Assembly (NCBI GenBank): GCA_023819025.1
Contig: JAMWDC010000120.1
Span: 1 to 6,732, forward strand
Reading direction: 5' to 3'
Source: Candidatus Omnitrophota bacterium
Lineage (GTDB): Bacteria; Omnitrophota; Omnitrophia; Omnitrophales; Aquincolibacteriaceae
DNA: 6,732 nt
Shown here: piece after piece, positions 1 through 4,725 of the stretch
How positions within the stretch are numbered: position 1 is the stretch's first letter
Layout: every line of letters starts with the position of its first letter
Made by a program: the position numbers and the translations under genes
The notes under the pieces: generated by a model
What the model was told of the DNA's origin: nothing
The model's input: only the letters and a program-made list of their open reading frames with translations
Databases searched by the model: none

Positions 1-1
1 G

Positions 2-235
2 CTTGAGCTTTTTTTCGGCGACGAGATTATGCGGGCGTTGGAGTCGCTTTCCGTGGAATTTCGGGAAGTCATTTTCCTCTGTGATGTCCAGGAGCTGTCT
101 TATCGGGACATTGCCAAAATCTTGAAGGTTCCGATCGGTACGGTCCGTTCCCGGCTCGCCCGGGCCCGGGGGGCCTTACAAAAGATTTTATGGACCTACG
201 CCGAGGAGAAAGGCCTTTTGAGGAGTTCGAACTGA
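2..235 (+). CDS. ECF-family RNA polymerase sigma factor, C-terminal part (5' end outside window)
   Basis: Partial gene: the reading frame is open from base 2 and ends at TGA 233-235, leaving 77 residues. They carry sigma region 4 of an ECF (group 4) sigma factor, the helix-turn-helix that reads the promoter -35 element. Visible hallmarks are the ALESLSVEFREVIFL segment, the LSYRDIAKILKVPIGTVRSR helix-turn-helix, and the RLARARGAL recognition-helix end. Region 2, which binds the -10 element and core polymerase, lies upstream of the window. The stop is followed after one base by the start of a ZAS-type anti-sigma gene, the usual sigma/anti-sigma operon order with probable translational coupling. 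The family is certain; which ECF subgroup and which stress signal cannot be told from this fragment. The internal ATG at 29 is not a real start, because family homology continues upstream of it. Confidence 0.93.
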   Translation, partial: LELFFGDEIMRALESLSVEFREVIFLCDVQELSYRDIAKILKVPIGTVRSRLARARGALQKILWTYAEEKGLLRSSN

Positions 236-236
236 C

Positions 237-458
237 ATGAACTGCGAAGAAGCCGCAAAACTATTTTACGATTACCTGGACCGGGAACTTTCCCCTCAGG
301 ATGTCGCCGAAGTGGAGGCCCATATCCGCCATTGTAAGGATTGTATCGGCCATCTCGAATTCGACAAGGGCCTTCGGAGATTATTGCAGAAAAAAAACCT
401 AGCCTACCAGTTGCCGCTGGATCTTAAAAACCTGTTGATGCAGAAGTTGAAGAGCTGA
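237..458 (+). CDS. ZAS-type zinc-binding anti-sigma factor (cognate of the upstream ECF sigma)
   Basis: A 73-residue protein with the zinc-binding anti-sigma (zf-HC2/ZAS) signature: Cys3, then His29, Cys33 and Cys36 as HxxxCxxC. The 26-residue distance from first Cys to His is that seen in ZAS proteins such as RsrA. The opening NCEEAAKLFYDYLDREL also matches the family's first helix. Such proteins bind and block the sigma factor; in redox-sensing members, oxidation of the cysteines releases zinc and frees the sigma. There is no transmembrane segment, so it should be cytoplasmic and is close to a bare ZAS domain. The ATG at 237 starts one base after the sigma stop. The family is well supported; that it senses redox rather than another signal is inference. 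Confidence 0.87.
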   Translation: MNCEEAAKLFYDYLDRELSPQDVAEVEAHIRHCKDCIGHLEFDKGLRRLLQKKNLAYQLPLDLKNLLMQKLKS

Positions 459-638
459 TCCATATCGGCGTTGTCTCACAGGAAGTTTCTTGCCCCGAAG
501 TTTTGATCCCGCCATCGTCAAGCCATCACGATTCCAATCCGTCCCATTTTTAATCACACGGGAACCTTTTGAACCTGCTTTTTGTTTCAACGATCGAATT
601 CAGCGAATGCGGATGGATTTCGGACAGCCTTCGGCTTT

Positions 639-655
639 CGGGATGACAGATCCCG
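639..655 (+). other. Short perfect hairpin in the ZAS1-ZAS2 gap
   Basis: CGGGAT (639-644) and ATCCCG (650-655) form a six-base-pair stem around the five-base loop GACAG. A second tiny hairpin, AGCC/GGCT around TTC, lies just upstream at 626-636. No T-run follows, so this is not an intrinsic terminator. The loop overlaps the candidate -35 element at 643-648, so it may equally be an operator-like dyad. Chance occurrence is possible. Confidence 0.3.
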
Positions 656-671
656 CAGCTATATTTAATAT
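643..671 (+). promoter_or_regulatory. Candidate sigma-70-type promoter for the second ZAS gene
   Basis: ATGACA (643-648, five of six bases match TTGACA) is followed after 17 bases by TAATAT (666-671, four of six match TATAAT), inside an AT-rich patch. An overlapping TTTAAT at 664-669 is a better -10 but sits only 15 bases away. Position and strand suit transcription of the gene starting at 780. This is a pattern match only. Confidence 0.3.
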
Positions 672-740
672 CTCCATAAGATGGAAGAAAGTTCCTGGAT
701 CACGTGACGGAGCCGTCTATTTCAACCATGCCATGTCAGC

Positions 741-752
741 CTGCCGTGGCAG
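741..752. promoter_or_regulatory. 12-base dyad upstream of the second ZAS gene
   Basis: CTGCC-GT-GGCAG is a perfect inverted repeat ending 27 bases before the ATG at 780. It is flanked by two direct copies of GTCAG (735-739 and 754-758). It could be a repressor or activator site, or a small hairpin in the 5' leader. No regulator can be assigned. Confidence 0.25.
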
Positions 753-779
753 TGTCAGGTCGGATATGATCTTCAAATT

Positions 780-1007
780 ATGATTGATTGTGACAAGGCC
801 AAAGGCCAACTCTATGAATACTTGGACGGCGAACTGACCCCCCGGAAGATCTGGGAGATTTTTGGCCACTTAACGGAATGCCGCCGTTGTTTTTCACTTT
901 TCGAATTTGAGTACCTTCTCAAACAAATCCTCAGGAAATGGGGCAGCAAATATCAGGTAAGCCGTAGATTTCAAAATAAGATTCAAATGGTTTTGAGCGG
1001 CGAATGA
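780..1007 (+). CDS. Second ZAS-type zinc-binding anti-sigma-like protein (paralogue of 237-458)
   Basis: A 75-residue protein with Cys4, His30, Cys34 and Cys37 (HLTECRRC, HxxxCxxC). The Cys-to-His spacing of 26 residues is the same as in the protein at 237-458. The two align along their length with a one-residue offset: the first Cys, YxYLDxEL(S/T)P, the zinc motif and a following EF are shared. They therefore look like products of a duplication. It is soluble, with no membrane segment. The start is set by family alignment, since no in-frame ATG or GTG lies in the 60 bases upstream. No clear Shine-Dalgarno sequence precedes it, which suggests weak or leaderless-like translation. It may bind the same sigma, a different sigma, or act as an unpaired zinc/thiol sensor; the sequence does not decide. 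Confidence 0.8.
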   Translation: MIDCDKAKGQLYEYLDGELTPRKIWEIFGHLTECRRCFSLFEFEYLLKQILRKWGSKYQVSRRFQNKIQMVLSGE

Positions 1008-1121
1008 CATGGCCGGCTGGACAGGAACATTTTCTATGAACCCTCAAACCACGCCGGTCTCCGGATGACTTGCCGGCAAATCAAATTTCTGCCCGCCGCG
1101 GTTTAAAGGGTGATATTTCCC

Positions 1122-1149
1122 TTGTGTATCGCCGGCATTTACCGATAAA
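1122..1149 (+). promoter_or_regulatory. Weak candidate promoter for the DsbD-type gene, in the 210-base gap 1008-1217
   Basis: The gap 1008-1217 has no gene. TTGTGT (1122-1127) and GATAAA (1144-1149), 16 bases apart, are the best sigma-70-like pair seen, matching three and four of six bases. The gap also contains GCCGGC three times (1012-1017, 1072-1077, 1131-1136), the middle copy inside the 10-base palindrome TTGCCGGCAA (1070-1079), and a small hairpin AAGGG/CCCTT (1106-1110 with 1119-1123). The real promoter could differ or belong to the ECF sigma. Confidence 0.25.
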
Positions 1150-1217
1150 GTAGGTATGCGGTCAAAGGGCGGCGATTCGGCGGAAGGTGGCTGCCATCGA
1201 ATGGAGGTAACGGGGAA

Positions 1218-2486
1218 ATGGATATCTCCTCCGGGACACTTACCTTTTTGGGCGTTTTTCTCATGGGATTGGGACTCAATCTCACGCCGTGTGTCTATCC
1301 GATGCTGTCTGTGACCGTGGCATTATTCGGCGGATCGAAGGAAATCCATCGATCCCGGGCCTTTTTGAAGGCCTGTGTTTATGTCCTCGGCATGGCGACC
1401 ATGTATAGTTTTCTGGGAGTGGGTGCGGCATTATTAACCGGAGACCTTCTCGGCGCTTGGCTCGAAAAGCCGCTGGTGTTGATTGCCATTGCGGCGGTCC
1501 TGACGATGCTCGCCCTTGGTCTGTTCGGCGTCTATGTCTTCCGCATGCCGTCTTGGCTGATGCAGTGGATTGGTACATTCATCCATGGCAGAGGCCGTTC
1601 GCAAACAGTCCCTCGGGTTGGGGGAAGCGGGTTGTTCGGGATTTATCTGGTGGGCTTTTTTGTCGGTTTTTTTGCCGCTCCTTGTATCGGTCCTCCGATG
1701 GCGGCTCTTTTGACGGCCGTCGGGACAAAGGGCGATCCCCTTTACGGCTTTTGGATTTTTTTCGTGATGTCGCTGGGATTGGGACTGCCGTATTTATTTT
1801 TTGGAATGTTCTCGAGCCTCCTTCACAAGATTCCCAAGTCCGGGATTTGGTTGGTTTGGATCGAACGTTTGTTCGGCGTGATTGTTCTTGCCCTGGCAGC
1901 TTATTATTTCTTGGCCGCGTTGCTGCCCTCTGCCGTGAAATGGCTGCCCGTCATTTCGCTTCTCTTTGGCGGTGTCTATCTCGGATTCATCGAAAAATCC
2001 GGGAACGAATCCAAACCTTTTGCCGGTTTTAAAAAAGCCGCCGGGACCCTTGCGATTGCGGCGGGACTCCTTTTTCCGTTTTTCGCGCCCCTGGAGACGG
2101 TGGTCTGGCAGGAGTACTCGGAGGACAAATTACGCCGGGCAAAAGAGACGGAACGGCCCGTGATCATCGAGTTTTTTGCCAGTTGGTGTGCCGTTTGTCA
2201 TGAGATGGATTTTTTCACTTATTCCGATTCCCGGGTAATTCAGGCATTGGAGCCTTGGGAGCGCTTGAAAGTGGACGCTACGCACCCGGATTCCCTTCCG
2301 GCGCGGTCCGCCATCGACGAATTTGACGTCAGCGGGGTTCCGACCGTCATCCTCCTCAATCCTGACGGCGGAGAGATCCGGGAGGCGAGGATCGATGGAT
2401 TTATTTCTGCTTCGGATCTCTTGACTGTTCTCCGTTGTGCCGTTCAAACCTGGGAGCAAAGTATTCCCTTTGATCAATGTCGGTGA
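1218..2486 (+). CDS. dsbD: DsbD-type thiol:disulfide interchange protein (transmembrane plus C-terminal thioredoxin domain, no N-terminal domain)
   Basis: A 422-residue inner-membrane protein that passes reducing equivalents from cytoplasmic thioredoxin to the periplasm. About eight hydrophobic segments fill residues 8-291. They hold the two redox cysteines of the DsbD-beta/CcdA fold: Cys25 in NLTPCVYP and Cys156 in FFAAPCIGPP. A periplasmic thioredoxin-like domain follows (about 295-415), with active site WCAVC (Cys324, Cys327) and the cis-proline loop GVPT (Pro375). The N-terminal periplasmic alpha domain of E. coli DsbD is absent: the protein begins just before the first membrane helix and has no separate signal peptide. 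It therefore needs another partner to deliver electrons onward. The start is supported by GGAGG at 1203-1207, ten bases upstream. A CcdA-thioredoxin fusion is an equivalent description. The gene stands alone between two gaps, next to the sigma/anti-sigma module. Confidence 0.92.
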   Translation: MDISSGTLTFLGVFLMGLGLNLTPCVYPMLSVTVALFGGSKEIHRSRAFLKACVYVLGMATMYSFLGVGAALLTGDLLGAWLEKPLVLIAIAAVLTMLALGLFGVYVFRMPSWLMQWIGTFIHGRGRSQTVPRVGGSGLFGIYLVGFFVGFFAAPCIGPPMAALLTAVGTKGDPLYGFWIFFVMSLGLGLPYLFFGMFSSLLHKIPKSGIWLVWIERLFGVIVLALAAYYFLAALLPSAVKWLPVISLLFGGVYLGFIEKSGNESKPFAGFKKAAGTLAIAAGLLFPFFAPLETVVWQEYSEDKLRRAKETERPVIIEFFASWCAVCHEMDFFTYSDSRVIQALEPWERLKVDATHPDSLPARSAIDEFDVSGVPTVILLNPDGGEIREARIDGFISASDLLTVLRCAVQTWEQSIPFDQCR

Positions 2487-2499
2487 GTGCGGGAAAATA

Positions 2500-2529
2500 T
2501 TGATTTTTTATCACATTCACTGGTATTCT
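2500..2529 (+). promoter_or_regulatory. Candidate sigma-70-type promoter for the chelatase-like gene cluster
   Basis: TTGATT (2500-2505) and TATTCT (2524-2529) are separated by 18 bases; each matches four of six consensus bases. They sit in an AT-rich part of the 183-base gap after the DsbD-type gene. No terminator hairpin is visible between 2487 and 2500, so read-through from upstream is also possible. Confidence 0.3.
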
Positions 2530-2669
2530 AATGCATGATTCGATCGATTCCATGGGGATTTTGATGTTTCCAGTGATGACGGACAAGTACGGATGGTATC
2601 AAGACGGTTCACGAAGGATTTTAAGAGAGAAACGCACCAAAGCGATGGCTTGAAAATAGGGACGGGTGG

Positions 2670-3626
2670 ATGGAAAATCAAAGTGAAGCTGTATTGCTGA
2701 TAGGATTTGGAGGACCGACCGAGGAATCCGAGGTTGTCCCTTTCATGGAGTGTTTGTATCAGGGAGAAACCCTTCCATCCCCAAGGTATGACCAGATTGT
2801 TGCCAATTACCGCGCGGTCGGCGGAAGGTTACCCTGTGATTCGATTACATCCAGCCAAGTCCAAGCCCTTCATGTCCACCTTTTTCAAGCCGGAAACCCC
2901 TTGCCGGTTTTTGCGGGGATGATCCATTGGAAACCGCTACTTGGGGATGTGCTCGAAGAAATGCAGCAGCAGGGGATCCGCCAGGCCATCGGCGTTGTCC
3001 TCATGCCATATCGAAGGCCCGGGGACTTTGAACTTTATTCGGAGAGTCTGGAAGCCGTTAAACTCGAGCACGGCATTAAGCTCAACATCGATTACCTCCC
3101 TCCGTGGCATACGCATCGTTTGTTTATCGAAGCGGTCGTCGAACGGATCCGGGAGACTTTTGTCCAAGAGGAATTTCGTAACTCTGAACGGACCGGGATT
3201 CTTTTTACGGCGCCGTCGATTCCGCTTGCGGTGTCCCAGCAGTGTTCCTACATCTCCGATTTTCGCGAGTCCGTGCGGCGGGTCATGCAAAGCCTGCCGT
3301 ATTACCGGGTGTGGATTGGTTTCCAAAGCCGTTCCGGAGACACCGGGGGGCCGTGGCTTGAACCGGACGTACAGGATCTTGTCCGGAGACTGCCGAAGGA
3401 GAGAGCAAAAAACATCATTGTGGTTCCGATCGGTTTCATCGGTGATCCCATTGAAGTTTTGTTCGATTTGGACGTGAAGACCAAAGCGATCGCAGCGGAA
3501 TGTGGATTGGGATACGCGCGGACCGCCACGGTGATGAATCATCCCCGATTTACCGCAATGCTGGGTCATTTGATTCAGGAAAGGCTTCGTGCTGGGTCGG
3601 CACAAAAAGAAGGAAAAGTGTCATGA
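2670..3626 (+). CDS. hemH: Ferrochelatase-family (HemH/CpfC-like) protein lacking the conserved active-site histidines
   Basis: A 318-residue protein of normal ferrochelatase length. That family inserts iron into protoporphyrin or coproporphyrin. Family landmarks in order are GFGGP (12-16), NYRAVGGRLP (46-55), AGMIHWKP (82-89), LPPWHTHRLFIEA (143-155), ILFTAPSIP (177-185), FQSRSGDTGGPWLEPD (218-233) and VVPIGFIGDPIEVLFDLD (251-268). The striking point is that the family's FTAHSLP reads FTAPSIP (Pro182) and SDHxE reads GDPIE (Pro260). Both conserved histidines are thus proline, while the glutamate (Glu262) remains. The usual basic residue in the (R/K)xxxP region near residue 85 is Ile. It may have altered metal or porphyrin chemistry, or only bind porphyrin. 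The start ATG has AGGGA at 2658-2662, seven bases upstream. The reading frame is intact and the flanking motifs are conserved, so decay is unlikely. Fold confident; ferrochelatase activity doubtful. Confidence 0.85.
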   Translation: MENQSEAVLLIGFGGPTEESEVVPFMECLYQGETLPSPRYDQIVANYRAVGGRLPCDSITSSQVQALHVHLFQAGNPLPVFAGMIHWKPLLGDVLEEMQQQGIRQAIGVVLMPYRRPGDFELYSESLEAVKLEHGIKLNIDYLPPWHTHRLFIEAVVERIRETFVQEEFRNSERTGILFTAPSIPLAVSQQCSYISDFRESVRRVMQSLPYYRVWIGFQSRSGDTGGPWLEPDVQDLVRRLPKERAKNIIVVPIGFIGDPIEVLFDLDVKTKAIAAECGLGYARTATVMNHPRFTAMLGHLIQERLRAGSAQKEGKVS

Positions 3627-3717
3627 GGCGTGGTGGTTTCGGCGGTTTCTCGGTTACGTTCTGGAAACAGGTGTCTGGACCCGGAATTTTAAAAGGCGCC
3701 GCAGCAGGGTGCAATGA
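3589..3717 (+). CDS. Probable small basic protein overlapping the chelatase-like gene
   Basis: A 42-residue reading frame not recognised as any family. It starts at GTG 3589, the only standard start in this frame after the stop at 3571-3573, and overlaps the last 38 bases of the preceding gene in another frame. AGGAAAGG at 3577-3584 is a good Shine-Dalgarno sequence. Its TGA (3715-3717) directly abuts the ATG of the next gene at 3718, a typical coupled operon junction. The product has a lysine-rich N-terminus, an aromatic stretch WWFRRFLGYVLETGVW and a strongly basic end (TRNFKRRRSR). A competing 33-residue frame, 3623-3724, starts in an ATGA overlap with the preceding stop. It has a less protein-like glycine-rich translation and would run into the next gene. 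I favour the GTG frame; comparison with relatives would decide. Confidence 0.45.
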   Translation: MLGRHKKKEKCHEAWWFRRFLGYVLETGVWTRNFKRRRSRVQ

Positions 3718-4452
3718 ATGGTGAAGAAGATCTTGGTCGTAAAAAATATATCTCGGGAAGGTCCGGGCCTTTTTGAGACATTCTTTTCACAGTTTGATAT
3801 TCCTTTTCAGATAGTTGATCTTGAGCAAGGGGACTTTTTCCCTTCTCCAGCCAGTTGTGCGGCTCTCGTGATCATGGGCGGTCCCGACAGCGCGAATGAC
3901 CTGACTTTGAAAATGAAGCAGGCCCTTGATCGGGTTCGCGAATGCCTTTGCCTAGGAGTCCCCGTGCTTGGTGTTTGTCTTGGCCTTCAGGTTTTGGTAA
4001 AAGCGGCAGGCGGCCGGGTGCTCAAGAGCCCCTTGAAAGAAGTTGGATTCCGTGACCCGGGCGGAAAATTTTTCGAAGTGGAATTGACTCAAGCAGGCCG
4101 CAGGGATCCTTTATTTCAAGGGATTGCCGGTCCGCTCAAAGTTTTTCAACTTCACGGAGAAACCGTGGAGCTTGGTGAATCGATGACGCTTTTGGGAAGC
4201 GGGAAATTTTGTACAAATCAGATCGTGCGTGTCGGTCAGAACGCATACGGGATGCAAGCGCATATTGAGCTCCACCGTGCCCTGCTTGAAAATTGGCTGA
4301 AAGAAGATCCGGATCTCGCGGGGCTGGATGCTGATTTATTGCGTGCGGATTTTGACTCGATCGAGGCGGAATATACAGAAGTTGCAAGACGGTTTGTTCG
4401 TAACTTTTTGGAGATTGCAGGGTTGATAGGCCGAGGCGTTGGCCGCATGTGA
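3718..4452 (+). CDS. Stand-alone class I glutamine amidotransferase (GMP-synthase-like GATase domain)
   Basis: A 244-residue cytoplasmic protein of the class I (triad) glutamine amidotransferase fold, which hydrolyses glutamine to supply ammonia. The nucleophile elbow GVCLGLQ carries Cys87. Upstream is the GGP glycine turn (MGGPDSAN, 53-60). The FQLHGETVEL stretch (143-152) matches the region that precedes the active-site His in GMP-synthase-like members. The His-Glu pair is His182/Glu184 in GMQAHIEL, where relatives usually have FHPE. The triad therefore looks complete though the motif is atypical. No synthetase domain is fused, so the acceptor substrate is unknown. Members of this group are often annotated as GMP synthase, which this is not, since the ATP-pyrophosphatase part is missing. 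AGGG at 3706-3709 precedes the ATG by eight bases. The start abuts the small gene upstream. Confidence 0.85.
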   Translation: MVKKILVVKNISREGPGLFETFFSQFDIPFQIVDLEQGDFFPSPASCAALVIMGGPDSANDLTLKMKQALDRVRECLCLGVPVLGVCLGLQVLVKAAGGRVLKSPLKEVGFRDPGGKFFEVELTQAGRRDPLFQGIAGPLKVFQLHGETVELGESMTLLGSGKFCTNQIVRVGQNAYGMQAHIELHRALLENWLKEDPDLAGLDADLLRADFDSIEAEYTEVARRFVRNFLEIAGLIGRGVGRM

Positions 4453-4498
4453 GGAAAGGGCCCCAGAGACGGGGGATTGGTTTCTGGCAGCAGCAAGC

Positions 4499-4520
4499 CG
4501 GGGCAAAGTGACCCCGTTTT
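4499..4520 (+). terminator. Weak intrinsic-terminator-like hairpin after the amidotransferase gene
   Basis: CGGGG (4499-4503) pairs with CCCCG (4512-4516) around an eight-base loop, followed at once by TTTT (4517-4520). The stem is only five base pairs and the T-run is short. It may therefore attenuate rather than stop transcription into the membrane-protein genes, or be part of the structured leader. CCCC/GGGG (4461-4464 with 4471-4474) and CCAGA/TCTGG (4463-4467 with 4483-4487) are mutually exclusive pairings just upstream. Confidence 0.35.
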
Positions 4521-4536
4521 GGGAGAAATAGAAGCA

Positions 4537-4557
4537 CCCGTGAGACGGGCAAAGGAG
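4537..4557 (+). promoter_or_regulatory. Hairpin and strong ribosome binding site for the 52-residue membrane protein
   Basis: CCCGT-GAG-ACGGG (4537-4549) is a five-base-pair hairpin ending one base before AAAGGAG (4551-4557). The latter is a near-consensus Shine-Dalgarno sequence eight bases before the ATG at 4566. This strong site is good evidence that the short reading frame is translated. The hairpin could modulate access to it. Confidence 0.5.
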
Positions 4558-4565
4558 ATCTGAAT

Positions 4566-4724
4566 ATGGATTTTTCTCAAAGGTTAATGCTGGCGGTTGC
4601 CATTGTGCTTGTGGATACGGTTGTTTTTGTCATTCCCGTGACATCATTTTTTCTGGCTTATCTGCTGTTATCCCGGCCGCCTTGGTTTCGTGACTGGGTT
4701 TTAAAGCTCTACAGCGATTTATAA
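4566..4724 (+). CDS. Small single-pass membrane protein (52 residues), function unknown
   Basis: A 52-residue reading frame with the strongest ribosome binding site in the window (AAAGGAG, 4551-4557). Residues about 8-36 form one long hydrophobic segment (AVAIVLVDTVVFVIP then TSFFLAYLLL). A short amphipathic, aromatic tail follows, with SRPPWFRDW at 36-44. The charge pattern (few charges at the N-terminus, arginines just after the segment) is compatible with a C-terminus in the cytoplasm. It is followed after one base by the ScsB/DsbD-type gene, which has no ribosome site of its own, so the two are probably translationally coupled. A role as an assembly or accessory subunit of that membrane protein is inference from this. 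I do not recognise the family with certainty. Confidence 0.75.
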   Translation: MDFSQRLMLAVAIVLVDTVVFVIPVTSFFLAYLLLSRPPWFRDWVLKLYSDL

Positions 4725-4725
4725 A

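Larger units (their letters stand above)
459..779. other. Non-coding gap between the two ZAS genes
   Basis: A 321-base stretch with no convincing gene on either strand. The open frame at 490-783 has an un-protein-like translation and runs into the next gene. The gap holds a candidate sigma-70 promoter (643-671), a short hairpin (639-655) and a 12-base dyad (741-752), listed separately. GGGAACC at 560-566 resembles an ECF -35 element but has no convincing -10 partner. A gap this long between two related genes suggests separate expression of the second one. Confidence 0.6.

Noticed and set aside
561..592. ECF-type promoter with GGAACC at 561-566 before the second ZAS gene
   Set aside because: The nearest -10-like sequence (TCAACG at 587-592) is 20 bases away, too far for the usual spacing, and nothing fits at 15-17 bases.
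490..783. 97-residue open frame in the gap between the ZAS genes
   Set aside because: The translation has no domain-like pattern, no ribosome site precedes the start, and it ends inside the start of the well-supported gene at 780.
1024..1048. SigmaE-like promoter GGAAC (1024-1028) with TCAAA (1044-1048)
   Set aside because: The 15 bases from GGAAC to TCAAA are shorter than in known sigmaE promoters such as rpoH P3, and the -35 extension is poor (AT instead of TT).
1457..2032. 191-residue open frame inside the DsbD-type gene, and the opposite-strand frames there
   Set aside because: These are out-of-frame shadows of a gene with clear family motifs; their translations are rich in Arg, Cys and Ser with no domain pattern.
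2937..3605. 222-residue open frame opposite the chelatase-like gene
   Set aside because: It is a long antisense shadow; the + strand frame carries the whole ferrochelatase-family motif series.
4453..4565. Cobalamin or c-di-GMP riboswitch in the leader, suggested by GGCAAAG and GC-rich stems
   Set aside because: The conserved cobalamin core (GCCACTG box) and the GEMM core sequences are not present, so only an unspecific structured leader can be claimed.
4136..4580. Two antisense frames (138 and 114 residues) over the amidotransferase end and leader
   Set aside because: They overlap each other and the supported + strand gene, with proline- and serine-rich translations lacking any family signature.
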